This document shows positions 5,900-12,943 of a stretch of DNA of 32,262 nucleotides, piece by piece; position 1 is the first letter of the stretch; every line of letters starts with the position of its first letter. A program made the position numbers and the translations under genes. The notes under the pieces were generated by a model. The model ran no database searches, was not told the origin of the DNA, and worked only from the letters and a program-made list of their open reading frames with translations. The stretch is from a virus. The DNA lies in the IMG/VR virus record IMGVR_UViG_3300012920_000139, positions 1-32,262 of that record. One strand, written 5' to 3'.

Positions 5900-7306
5900 A
5901 TGAACATGATTAAACAACTTGATAACGAAGTCGCAGAGATGCACCGGCACGCGGGCGACCTCTTCGAAGATTTTTTTATTAAACTGGTGAAGAGCGAATT
6001 TGATGAAGACACCCGCAAAATCACCGATGTGAGAACATCGTTTGCCGATATGTCGACACCTTGTCGTGTATCTGTTGAGTTAAAAAGCCGTAAGTGGACG
6101 CGTGGGCACCCTTGTCTTACCCGATCTGATTTTCTTTATGAAAACAGTTTCAAGCAAATTCGGGCGGGGCTAGAGTTTGCAAGTCGCAGCGGTTCAAAAT
6201 ACGCATTTATCGTTGCCGTTCATGAGTTTGACAACGTTCAAAACTTACTATCATTAAAAAGCGATATGCGTAAGTTTCTGGCATCATATAAGTGCGTGCT
6301 CGTGCTTTTCGGTGACTGCGACGGCGTAACTTACCGTATTTATAACATGGTTGATCTGCTGACTAATTTAAATAATGAGTCATTCAGAGAGAAATTGACA
6401 GACGATCATTATGGCGAGATGAGATCGCTTGACGTCAAAGTCAACTTGGGTCTTGAGTTAGACCCAAATCGCTTGATTTGGAATGAAAAAAAATGGGCGC
6501 TTTACTTTAATCAAAACAATTTAAGTCAAGACTCAATTGTGTTTGACACTCAGCGATTATATCCATTCAGTGAGCTTATGTATGAGTCGGTTATGCTTGA
6601 AGGGTCGACTCGCCAACATGAACGAGGTTCAACCTATGGTTCTACCTTGGTTTCTGTTAAAAATCTTCAAGTATCAAAAACAACTAAACATGCGTTAAGT
6701 AAAAGTTTAAAAAGCGCCAATCTTAAATCTTATCGCATCCACGTATTAGAACCCGAAGCTCTTTTTGTTGCGTTAACGGTAATTCATCTTTGGTCAAAGT
6801 GTAAAAACGATCCACGGCGTCAAGAGGTTGAAGATTTACTACAGTCGAAAAATCATAAGTTACCCGTTAAAGTTTGGAATGTTGCAGCTAACTACAATGG
6901 GAGTTATCAATGGCTATGGCGACTTCATGAAATTTTAGAGTCAAATCACATCATCCAAAATTATCTTTTAATTGATCCGGTGACTTTTGATTATAAAGGT
7001 ATGCCTCACATAGAGTGGACTCATGAAGATCATGCGAACGCGATTTTAAAGCATTTAGACAACTTCGCCGAGGTCCAACCAGTCGCCGAGGTCCAACCAG
7101 TCGCCGAGGTCCAACCAGTCGCCGAGGCCCAACTGATCGCCGAGGTCCAACCAGTCGCCGAGGTCCAACCAGTCGCCGAGGCCCAACTGATCGCCGAGGT
7201 CCAACGTCTCAGGTTTGAACTTGGTAACGTACAAAAAGAGAACAGATACTTAAAAAGTGTAATCGAGGATTATAAACAATTCATTGGCGTCTATCATGAA
7301 CATTAA
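5900..7306 (+). CDS. Probable PD-(D/E)XK nuclease-like protein with AEVQPV repeat tail
   Basis: ATG 5900 is preferred to an in-frame TTG six bases earlier; the product is 468 residues. The N-terminal part looks like a restriction-endonuclease fold: a helix with acidic residues (GDLFEDFFIKLV, 19-30), D43 or D50, then VELKS with E60-L-K62 as E-x-K, followed by a Q-containing helix (SFKQIRAGLEFA) and a hydrophobic strand (KYAFIVAVH). The middle region is unrecognised. Residues about 390-436 are hexapeptide repeats (AEVQPV, AEAQLI), followed by a short coiled coil. Base composition is AT-richer than in the flanking genes, suggesting separate acquisition. It could be a defence, anti-defence or DNA-processing nuclease. 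The fold is inferred from motif order only. Confidence 0.5.
   Translation: MNMIKQLDNEVAEMHRHAGDLFEDFFIKLVKSEFDEDTRKITDVRTSFADMSTPCRVSVELKSRKWTRGHPCLTRSDFLYENSFKQIRAGLEFASRSGSKYAFIVAVHEFDNVQNLLSLKSDMRKFLASYKCVLVLFGDCDGVTYRIYNMVDLLTNLNNESFREKLTDDHYGEMRSLDVKVNLGLELDPNRLIWNEKKWALYFNQNNLSQDSIVFDTQRLYPFSELMYESVMLEGSTRQHERGSTYGSTLVSVKNLQVSKTTKHALSKSLKSANLKSYRIHVLEPEALFVALTVIHLWSKCKNDPRRQEVEDLLQSKNHKLPVKVWNVAANYNGSYQWLWRLHEILESNHIIQNYLLIDPVTFDYKGMPHIEWTHEDHANAILKHLDNFAEVQPVAEVQPVAEVQPVAEAQLIAEVQPVAEVQPVAEAQLIAEVQRLRFELGNVQKENRYLKSVIEDYKQFIGVYHEH
7067..7206 (+). repeat. 18-bp coding tandem repeat in nuclease-like gene
   Basis: Seven full 18-bp units lie at 7067-7192, plus a partial one. Type A is GCCGAGGTCCAACCAGTC and type B is GCCGAGGCCCAACTGATC, in the order A A A B A A B. 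The AAB block is thus itself duplicated, a sign of recent expansion. The frame is kept. Confidence 0.95.
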
Positions 7307-7490
7307 TCGACAACGAGCCGCTGATAAACTCGCCGCGCTACAATCCCGACTTAAGGGCAAGCCGACCCGCCACCGACCAAGTCGCGGCCGATTTGAAGGC
7401 GTTGGCAATTGTTGGCCGGCTCATTTACTCGGTGAGGATCTACCCGCGGACGATATGCCGCCGTGGTTGTTCCAGGTTAACGAACGATGA
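7296..7490 (+). CDS. Small basic hypothetical protein
   Basis: ATG at 7296 overlaps the last codons of the nuclease-like gene by 11 bp and is preferred to an upstream TTG at 7284. The product has 64 residues. The N-terminal half is strongly basic (RQRAADKLAALQSRLKGKP...RHRPSRGR), fitting nucleic-acid contact. The C-terminal half is acidic and proline-rich (GEDLPADDMPPWLF). Its stop overlaps the next start as ATGA (7487-7490), so three small genes here are coupled. No family was recognised. Confidence 0.6.
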   Translation: MNINRQRAADKLAALQSRLKGKPTRHRPSRGRFEGVGNCWPAHLLGEDLPADDMPPWLFQVNER

Positions 7491-7681
7491 GCGATACACC
7501 TGCGGCAATCTATCGACGAGCTCAACGCGAAAACGAGACACCCGAGCAACGAGAGAAGCGACTCGCATATCAACGAGAGTATCAACGACGCAAACGCGAA
7601 AACGAGACACCCGAGCAACGAGACGAGCGACTCGCGAATCAACGCGCAGCAAATAGAAAGCACCGACATGAGCAAAACTGA
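7487..7681 (+). CDS. STPR-like 23-residue repeat protein, putative nucleic-acid binder
   Basis: This 64-residue protein is mostly two perfect-length 23-residue repeats (residues 14-36 and 37-59). Both begin RENETPEQR, continue with (E/D)xRLA.QR, and end in basic residues. This matches what I recall of the STPR motif (one score and three peptide repeat) in silkworm FMBP-1 and other, mainly eukaryotic, proteins, where tandem copies form a helical DNA-binding domain. High Arg content fits binding to DNA or RNA. It is coupled to the gene before it by ATGA and overlaps the gene after it. The role in the phage is unknown. The repeats are seen directly; the family link is from memory. Confidence 0.6.
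   Translation: MSDTPAAIYRRAQRENETPEQREKRLAYQREYQRRKRENETPEQRDERLANQRAANRKHRHEQN
7526..7663 (+). repeat. Two 69-bp direct repeats encoding STPR-like units
   Basis: Units lie at 7526-7594 and 7595-7663. The first part (CGCGAAAACGAGACACCCGA, continuing to the EQR codons) is identical at the DNA level, and divergence increases toward the 3' end of each unit. A recent duplication of one unit is likely. Confidence 0.85.
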
Positions 7682-7856
7682 AGAGTGTAAAGGGCGTAAC
7701 ATTCTCGCCAGATTACAAGAGTTAATCATCGGCAGACTTAGCGAGTTAAACCCCGACGACCCCGAAGACGTGAATATTCGAGACGCATGTGATACATTAT
7801 ATCATCATATTGAGAGCGTTTTGAATGCGCTGCCGATCGATGAAACTAAAGAGTAA
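7668..7856 (+). CDS. Small acidic hypothetical protein
   Basis: This 62-residue protein overlaps the STPR-like gene by 14 bp. It is predicted to be helical and acidic (NPDDPEDVNIRDACD near the middle) with no membrane segment. No family was recognised. It closes the run of small genes and lies just before the terminase small subunit, separated by 40 bp that include an alternating CG run (CGCGCGCGCG, 7880-7889). Confidence 0.6.
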   Translation: MSKTEECKGRNILARLQELIIGRLSELNPDDPEDVNIRDACDTLYHHIESVLNALPIDETKE

Positions 7857-7896
7857 ATTCTTACAAATCTTACACTCTAACGCGCGCGCGTGAAGT

Positions 7897-8304
7897 ATGA
7901 CGAAATCAAGAGAAGTTCGAAACCAGTTACTTGAAGAATTGAGAGCGGGTTTAACGATAACCGACGCATGTGCTCAAGTGGGTATAACCAGAGTAACATA
8001 TTATGCATGGTTGGAAGATCCCGAATGGAGTTTAGAAGTTGACGCCGCGCGCACATTTCCGCGGGCGCAAATGACAAACGTAATGATACAAGCGGCGCTC
8101 GCCGGCGATTGGCGGCCCGCTCATGCCTATCTTAAAAGCGTAGCCCCCGACGAATGGAGCGAGCGACGAGAGGTCGAACTAAACGTAAATAATTCAGGTT
8201 CCGACGGGGCCGCGCTCGTTCAGGATATGATTGCTCAACTTCGCACTGATCTCGAATCATCGACAGAATCAACAGACAATGAACACGCCGACGCCGACGA
8301 TTAA
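7897..8304 (+). CDS. terS: Terminase small subunit-like DNA-binding protein
   Basis: This 135-residue protein has an N-terminal helix-turn-helix (about residues 17-40: LTITDACAQVGITRVTYYAWLED) of the type found in phage terminase small subunits (phBC6A51-like). Next come EVDAARTFPRAQM and a WRPAHAYLKSVAPDEWSER segment, also typical of these proteins. The C-terminus is acidic. Small subunits recognise the packaging site and stimulate the large subunit. The large-subunit gene starts inside its 3' end, which strongly supports the pairing. Confidence 0.8.
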   Translation: MTKSREVRNQLLEELRAGLTITDACAQVGITRVTYYAWLEDPEWSLEVDAARTFPRAQMTNVMIQAALAGDWRPAHAYLKSVAPDEWSERREVELNVNNSGSDGAALVQDMIAQLRTDLESSTESTDNEHADADD

Positions 8305-9658
8305 ACTCAACGAGCTCCAACGCGAGATCATAACAGCGTTAACATGCGATCAACGAGTCATCGCGGCGCGTTGCGGTTGGGGATCAGGCAAGACCGCGGC
8401 GCTAGTGTTCGCGCTCCTCTACGTCTCTCAAATGCGGCCTAAGACCTCATCATTATTAATCACCGACACGAACCCGCGTTATCGATCGGTGCTCATGCCT
8501 GAGCTGCAAAAGTGGCTCGGCGCGATTGGTTGGACCTATAACCACACGCTGCGGAAATGGACCGACCCCGAGACGAAATCATCAGTGTGGTGTCGTGCAT
8601 ACTTTCGACCAAATACCCGAGACACGACGCACAACCCGCTCGAAGGGCTCAACATTACGAGCGGCGTTTGTCTCGTTGACGAGTGTCAAACCCTCACCGC
8701 CGAAGTCGCACAAAAGGCGCTCGGTCGTCTTCGGTCGGGTCCATCGCCGATTATGATTCTCGTCGGGCTTCCGGTGTCGGGTGCCTGGTGGTGTCAGTTA
8801 GCAGAGACCGCGGGGTGTAAGCCGCTGCTATTTACCTCATACGTCAACGAAGCGAATCTATCCGAGGCATGGTTTGAAGCGACTAAACTGTTACCTCTCG
8901 AAGAGCGCGAGGCAATGGTCATGAATCGCCCGCGGCCGCCTTCGGGCCTGGTCTATTCCGAGTTCCGCGAAGATCAACACGTTTTAGATGATTGGGTTTA
9001 TCATCCGAGCATGAGCGGGCGCATCGCGATCGATTGGGGTTTTCGTAAGCCGTCGGTTTTAATAATCGTACACGACCCCGACTTAGGGGCCGACGTGATC
9101 GCTGCCGAAATGAACCCCGCCGAGGTCACTGTTGAAGAGTTAGCCCGGTTAATCCTTTGCGTCGCGTGGCCTAGGTCGCTAAAAGATCGCGCACCGTCGT
9201 CGCGCATTTGGCTCGATTATGGGGTCGCGGATAAAGCAGGGCGAGCCCGCAATGATCAGACCGGCCGCTCGGCTTTTCGGGCGATGAGAGCGGACCCGCC
9301 GCGGGGTTTAGGTATGCCGCTACGGTCAAACACCGATCCGATACGCACCGACATTTTAAACGGGGTTCAACGATTGAAGCGGGCGTTTTCACGGGGTCAA
9401 TATCGGATTACTCGCGAGGTATGGACCGCGGGCGAACGGGCGACGGGTAACTCGATCCGCAAAGCGCTCTTATCGTATGGTTGGGATAATAAAGAGTTAC
9501 CAAAAAAAGACGGCCGTGAAGATCCTCTCGACGCTTTGCGATACGACTGTATCACTTGGAATTGGGGCGAGACGTTAGTAGATCGCAGACAGTACACCGC
9601 GGCCGCACCTAGCTCGCGAAGAGTTCGTGTTGGCTCAAAACGAAAAGTCGAGTTTTAA
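8279..9658 (+). CDS. terL: Terminase large subunit
   Basis: ATG 8279 (MNTPTPTIK) is preferred to an upstream in-frame ATG because it leaves a modest overlap with the small-subunit gene. The 459-residue packaging motor has Walker A in RCGWGSGKT (31-39) and Walker B in VCLVDE (D134-E135). The C-terminal nuclease has the first acidic motif in IAIDWGFRKPSV and the last in GREDPLDALRYD near the end. It would cut concatemers and pump DNA through the portal. Normally portal follows directly; here three extra genes lie between them. Confidence 0.93.
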   Translation: MNTPTPTIKLNELQREIITALTCDQRVIAARCGWGSGKTAALVFALLYVSQMRPKTSSLLITDTNPRYRSVLMPELQKWLGAIGWTYNHTLRKWTDPETKSSVWCRAYFRPNTRDTTHNPLEGLNITSGVCLVDECQTLTAEVAQKALGRLRSGPSPIMILVGLPVSGAWWCQLAETAGCKPLLFTSYVNEANLSEAWFEATKLLPLEEREAMVMNRPRPPSGLVYSEFREDQHVLDDWVYHPSMSGRIAIDWGFRKPSVLIIVHDPDLGADVIAAEMNPAEVTVEELARLILCVAWPRSLKDRAPSSRIWLDYGVADKAGRARNDQTGRSAFRAMRADPPRGLGMPLRSNTDPIRTDILNGVQRLKRAFSRGQYRITREVWTAGERATGNSIRKALLSYGWDNKELPKKDGREDPLDALRYDCITWNWGETLVDRRQYTAAAPSSRRVRVGSKRKVEF

Positions 9659-9660
9659 AA

Positions 9661-10053
9661 ATGATTGTAAAAAATGTGATGGCGCATACCATCGATAATT
9701 GTACAACTTTTGAAGAGGTAATAGATTTTTATGATCAAACTGTAATTTTTGATTACCCGTATCAAAAAACTACAAATAAAAGCGGGGATATAGAATACTG
9801 GTATATAAAAGATAATAAAATATTATATTATGAACATTTAGCTCGAAAACCAAAAAAACCTATTCATGAGTTTGATATCTATCACATAGATATTGATGTA
9901 TTTAATATAAAAAAAATGGGAACATATGGTGATTTCACGATAATTCAAACAAAAAACAACCAAATACATATCATCGATGGATGGGTAAATGAATTTGCCG
10001 AAAGCGCCCTTCGGTCTATCATAGAGATTGAAAATGATTATGAGGGTTACTAA
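9661..10053 (+). CDS. AT-rich orphan gene, unknown function
   Basis: This 130-residue protein is rich in Ile, Tyr, Asp and Lys, with an acidic, aromatic character and no membrane segment or recognisable motif. Its DNA is strikingly AT-rich, with A and T favoured at third codon positions, unlike the GC-richer genes on both sides. It begins two bases after the terL stop; ATG 9679 is an alternative start. The composition and its position at the front of the terL-portal insert mark it as a recently acquired accessory (moron) gene. Its link to the cyclase pair downstream is unknown. Confidence 0.65.
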   Translation: MIVKNVMAHTIDNCTTFEEVIDFYDQTVIFDYPYQKTTNKSGDIEYWYIKDNKILYYEHLARKPKKPIHEFDIYHIDIDVFNIKKMGTYGDFTIIQTKNNQIHIIDGWVNEFAESALRSIIEIENDYEGY

Positions 10054-10078
10054 AGACGGGTTATATAGGGTCAGTTAA

Positions 10079-10864
10079 ATGCAGATCAAAACTCGCGAGC
10101 TCTCCATCGTTCTTCTTGACCTCATCGGCTCAACTCAATTCGTTCAACGTGTAGGTCACACGAAGGCGGCGGCGTGGTTGCAATATCACGACCGTTTGAC
10201 GCGCTCGCTAATGTTTAAATTCAGCGGCCGCGAGATCGACCGAAGCGACGGGTTTTTGATCTCGTTCGAGGAGACGATTAACGCGGTGAATTTTGCGCTT
10301 CATTATCAATCAACGATTCCAGACAAGACGCGGCTTAATACTCGAATCGGCATACACGTCGGCACGGTCGCAGAGGTTACACAACGCGAGCTCGATGTCA
10401 TGGTCGGCGCAAAGCCGGTTGAGCTCGAAGGCGTCGCTAAAAATCTCACAGCTCGCGTGATGTCGGTATGCGCCGCGGGTCAAGTGCTCCTCACGTCCGA
10501 AGCGTTCGCAGCGGTCAAAAATAAAACCAATCGCGACACCCCGCGACACACGCGATATGCACAAGTCGGCTTGTATAAATTTAAAGGCATCGCCGGCGCT
10601 CGCGTAATCTATGCCGTCGGGAGTAATATCAGATCACTGCAACCGCCGCCGAGCTCGGAGAAAGCAAAACGACTAGGCGGGCCATCGCGGATTAAAAGCC
10701 ACGCCCGCGACCGTCGGTTGATTGAGTGGTTTTGGTGGTCACTGCCTCGACTCGCGCTCATCAACGCGATTTACATCATTTACGTTTTATGGCCATATCT
10801 TTCGACACACTGGCCGCCGCTGCGGTTTGTCGTGATGATTGTGAAACGGGTGTTAAATGACTAA
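10079..10864 (+). CDS. Class III nucleotide cyclase with C-terminal membrane anchor
   Basis: Residues 5-165 match the class III adenylate/guanylate cyclase domain: VLLDLIGST with metal ligand D14, GREIDRSDGFLISF with second metal ligand D57, RIGIHVG (89-95), and a catalytic-type N122-x3-R126 in KNLTARV. These residues suggest an active enzyme making a cyclic nucleotide. The purine-selecting Lys usually four residues before the second Asp is Ile53, so the base used is uncertain. A linker of about 45 basic residues leads to a membrane span (about 224-243, LPRLALINAIYIIYVLWPYL) near the C-terminus. The stop overlaps the start of a two-TM gene. It lies between terL and portal, where no virion role is expected. 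Its base composition is like that of the phage. Confidence 0.8.
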   Translation: MQIKTRELSIVLLDLIGSTQFVQRVGHTKAAAWLQYHDRLTRSLMFKFSGREIDRSDGFLISFEETINAVNFALHYQSTIPDKTRLNTRIGIHVGTVAEVTQRELDVMVGAKPVELEGVAKNLTARVMSVCAAGQVLLTSEAFAAVKNKTNRDTPRHTRYAQVGLYKFKGIAGARVIYAVGSNIRSLQPPPSSEKAKRLGGPSRIKSHARDRRLIEWFWWSLPRLALINAIYIIYVLWPYLSTHWPPLRFVVMIVKRVLND

Positions 10865-11318
10865 ACGATCAACCGAGAAAGAATTAACGCGCACCGAGAA
10901 AGCGCGCCGCGGTTGGTGGTTTTCGGTCTTCTTTATGGCGCTCGTCGTTGGTCTAATCTTGTTTCTTACTTACGTCGAGATCGTTGAAAAAAACCGTGAT
11001 GTGCTCGTCGGTATACTCGGTATGATCACCGGATCGATCTCTTCGATGGTCGCGATTGCATCGGGCCGTGATCCTTCGGAAGTCGAAGACCTTAAAGATA
11101 AGCTATCGAGCGCGAACGCCGACCGCGCCGCGCTCATCGGCCGCTTACGTGATGCACAGATTCAAATGCAGATATTGAGAGATCAACAAAGCGAACTTCA
11201 GCAAGCGGTAATCGATAAGCTCAGTTTATTCTCAGGTGAGAACGTCGTTAAAACCCGCGACGAGTCAAGCGTTGTACTTCATCCGAGCGTAGAACAATGG
11301 TTACCGAGTAGCGATTAA
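10857..11318 (+). CDS. Two-TM coiled-coil protein paired with the cyclase
   Basis: This 153-residue protein starts 8 bp inside the cyclase stop. It has a basic N-terminus, two membrane spans (about 20-42 and 47-69) and a long coiled coil (about 75-125, EDLKDKLSSANADRAALIGR and on), then an acidic tail. The overlap implies co-translation and a shared role. In Pycsar defence a nucleotide cyclase is paired with a membrane or TIR effector; here no cyclic-nucleotide-binding domain is visible, so an effector role is only a hypothesis. A holin-like or membrane-scaffold role is also possible. Confidence 0.6.
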   Translation: MTKRSTEKELTRTEKARRGWWFSVFFMALVVGLILFLTYVEIVEKNRDVLVGILGMITGSISSMVAIASGRDPSEVEDLKDKLSSANADRAALIGRLRDAQIQMQILRDQQSELQQAVIDKLSLFSGENVVKTRDESSVVLHPSVEQWLPSSD

Positions 11319-11324
11319 ACTATC

Positions 11325-11393
11325 AAAGAGGACCGATCGAGCCGCCGGATAACCGGCACCCTTTGAGGCGGCCAAACTCGATCAATCCTCTTT
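11325..11393 (+). ncRNA. Long multi-tier hairpin before the portal gene
   Basis: Three nested helices can form: AAAGAGGA (11325-11332) with TCCTCTTT (11386-11393); GATCGAG (11335-11341) with CTCGATC (11377-11383); and CCGCC (11342-11346) with GGCGG (11367-11371). A competing inner hairpin GCCGG-ATAA-CCGGC lies at 11344-11357. Only small internal loops separate the tiers. The right arm ends in TCTTTTC, so it may act as a terminator, but the T-run is short. It may also be an RNA regulator or processing site. The helices are read directly; folding was not computed. Confidence 0.6.
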
Positions 11394-11533
11394 TCAAGTC
11401 ACAGACAAACCAATGTTCAAAAAGTATCTCATAAGCGGACCCTAGACACAACAGAAAATAAATTGTAAACTCGTCTTGAGCATTGATTGACCTCCGATTT
11501 TGGAGATGTAAAAAACGCCCTTCGAGGTTATCA
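11394..11533 (+). other. Non-coding leader of the head operon
   Basis: No convincing gene is seen between the long hairpin and the portal start. It contains short AT-rich tracts (for example AAAATAAATTGTAAAC near 11455-11470) and a small CTCC-GGAG hairpin (11492-11504 region). A promoter is plausible, but no box pair with standard spacing stands out. Confidence 0.4.
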
Positions 11534-12943
11534 ATGCATCAACCCGACACGACAATGTTTAAACACATGCGAGCGACGACGCCGCGCTTTAAAACGCGGG
11601 GTATTACGGGTACTCAATTGTCGGGCGGGGTCATCACGGGGTATGAGCAAAACGCGAAACTCACCGGCCAAAATTGGGTTAATGAGGCTGAGGAGATGTT
11701 GAGAACCGACCCGATCGTTATGCGTTCTTGGCATATGTTGAGACAGACTCTTTTGTCGGCGTCGTGGCGATTTGAGGCGGGTATCGAGAACGATGTAGTA
11801 AGTGAGGAGCTCGCGAGGTATGCAAACGAATGTTGGGGTTTTGACGGGTACGCGGGGCAAATGGCGTTATCTTGGGAAGATCAACTACAATATCTATTTC
11901 AATTTATCCCGCTCGGTTATCGATACGCCGAAGAGTGTTATAAAGTCGGGCCGGATTCAACGGGGCGCGTTCGCGTGTGGTTGAGTCATTACGCCGACCG
12001 CGAGCCGAGCGCGCATCAACGGTGGTTGTCTCGCGATAATCAAACGCTTGATGGCGTGTTGCAAAATACAGTCGGCACGACGAAGCAAGCCGAGCCGATC
12101 CCGTCAAATAAGCTCTTACTTTTGACGCTCAATAAAACCGGCTCGAACTTTGAAGGCATCGGCATGCTGCGGCCGGTTTGGTGGTACTGGCGAACGAAAC
12201 AGCGCATCTCAAATCTAATGTGCGTGGCTGCGGATCGTTGGGCTATCCCGACGCCTAAGTTAGTCATCGATCGGTCACAGGCCGAATCACTAGGACTCAC
12301 CGACGGTGATATTGACGCAATGATCAACGAGGGTGAAGGACAAGCGCAGGCGCTACTCGCTACCGAACAATCTTATCTTGTCGAAAATCCCGCGGTTAAA
12401 TTTGATACGTATTCACCGGCTAATAATTTTCACGTCGACGGCCCGCTCAACATCATCACAAAATGCGATTCTCAAATCAGCGCCGCTTTCCTCACTCAGT
12501 TCGCCGACCTCGGCAACACTGAAACGGGGGCGCGCTCGGTTGGTGAAATACATCTCAGCGTGTTTCGACGAGCCGCGATTAACCTATGTGATATCGTCGC
12601 CTCGGCGGTTAGTGGCATCGATCGACAAGGGGCGGGCACGATTGGCCGCTTGATTCGTTGGAATTATGGACTTGTTGACCCGTCGAAACTCCCGCGGTTA
12701 ACGCATACCGGACTCGATACCGATGATCTCGCCGACTCACTCGCCGCTTTGCCCGCGCTCGTTCAGGCGGGTCTATTGACGCCCGATGATGAGCTCGAAC
12801 GCGCAATACGTGAAAGGCTCGGCGCGGGGGATCTACCCGAAGACGCACAACGCTCGCCGCTCTCAAGAGTTGCCGCCGGCGGCGGGGGCGGGGCAGTTTC
12901 GGCGCTTACAGAGAAATTGATCGCGAGTCGTCGGCATGGTTAA
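11534..12943 (+). CDS. Portal protein, DUF935/Mu gp29-like
   Basis: ATG 11534 is chosen over an upstream in-frame TTG (11483) because GAGG lies nine bases before it. The product has about 469 residues. It resembles DUF935 portals: an early EMLRTDPIVMRSWHMLRQT followed by LLSASWRFEAG, a central segment of strands and helices with WWYWRTKQ, and a Gly-rich C-terminus preceded by an acidic helix (LPEDAQRSPLSR). Portals form the dodecameric ring for DNA entry and exit at one capsid vertex. The next gene begins 8 bp inside the stop. The family call comes from pattern and from the Mu-like genes that follow. Confidence 0.8.
   Translation: MHQPDTTMFKHMRATTPRFKTRGITGTQLSGGVITGYEQNAKLTGQNWVNEAEEMLRTDPIVMRSWHMLRQTLLSASWRFEAGIENDVVSEELARYANECWGFDGYAGQMALSWEDQLQYLFQFIPLGYRYAEECYKVGPDSTGRVRVWLSHYADREPSAHQRWLSRDNQTLDGVLQNTVGTTKQAEPIPSNKLLLLTLNKTGSNFEGIGMLRPVWWYWRTKQRISNLMCVAADRWAIPTPKLVIDRSQAESLGLTDGDIDAMINEGEGQAQALLATEQSYLVENPAVKFDTYSPANNFHVDGPLNIITKCDSQISAAFLTQFADLGNTETGARSVGEIHLSVFRRAAINLCDIVASAVSGIDRQGAGTIGRLIRWNYGLVDPSKLPRLTHTGLDTDDLADSLAALPALVQAGLLTPDDELERAIRERLGAGDLPEDAQRSPLSRVAAGGGGGAVSALTEKLIASRRHG

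Noticed and set aside
7880-7889. Alternating CG run as Z-DNA or regulatory site
   Set aside because: Only ten bases, in a genome rich in CGCG; no partner signal.
10857-11318. Firm call as Pycsar effector
   Set aside because: Two membrane spans and coupling to a cyclase are not enough; no cyclic-nucleotide-binding domain could be seen.
12040-12866. Minus-strand frames opposite the portal gene
   Set aside because: Arg- and Ser-rich shadow translations with no motif or start signal, opposite a well supported gene.
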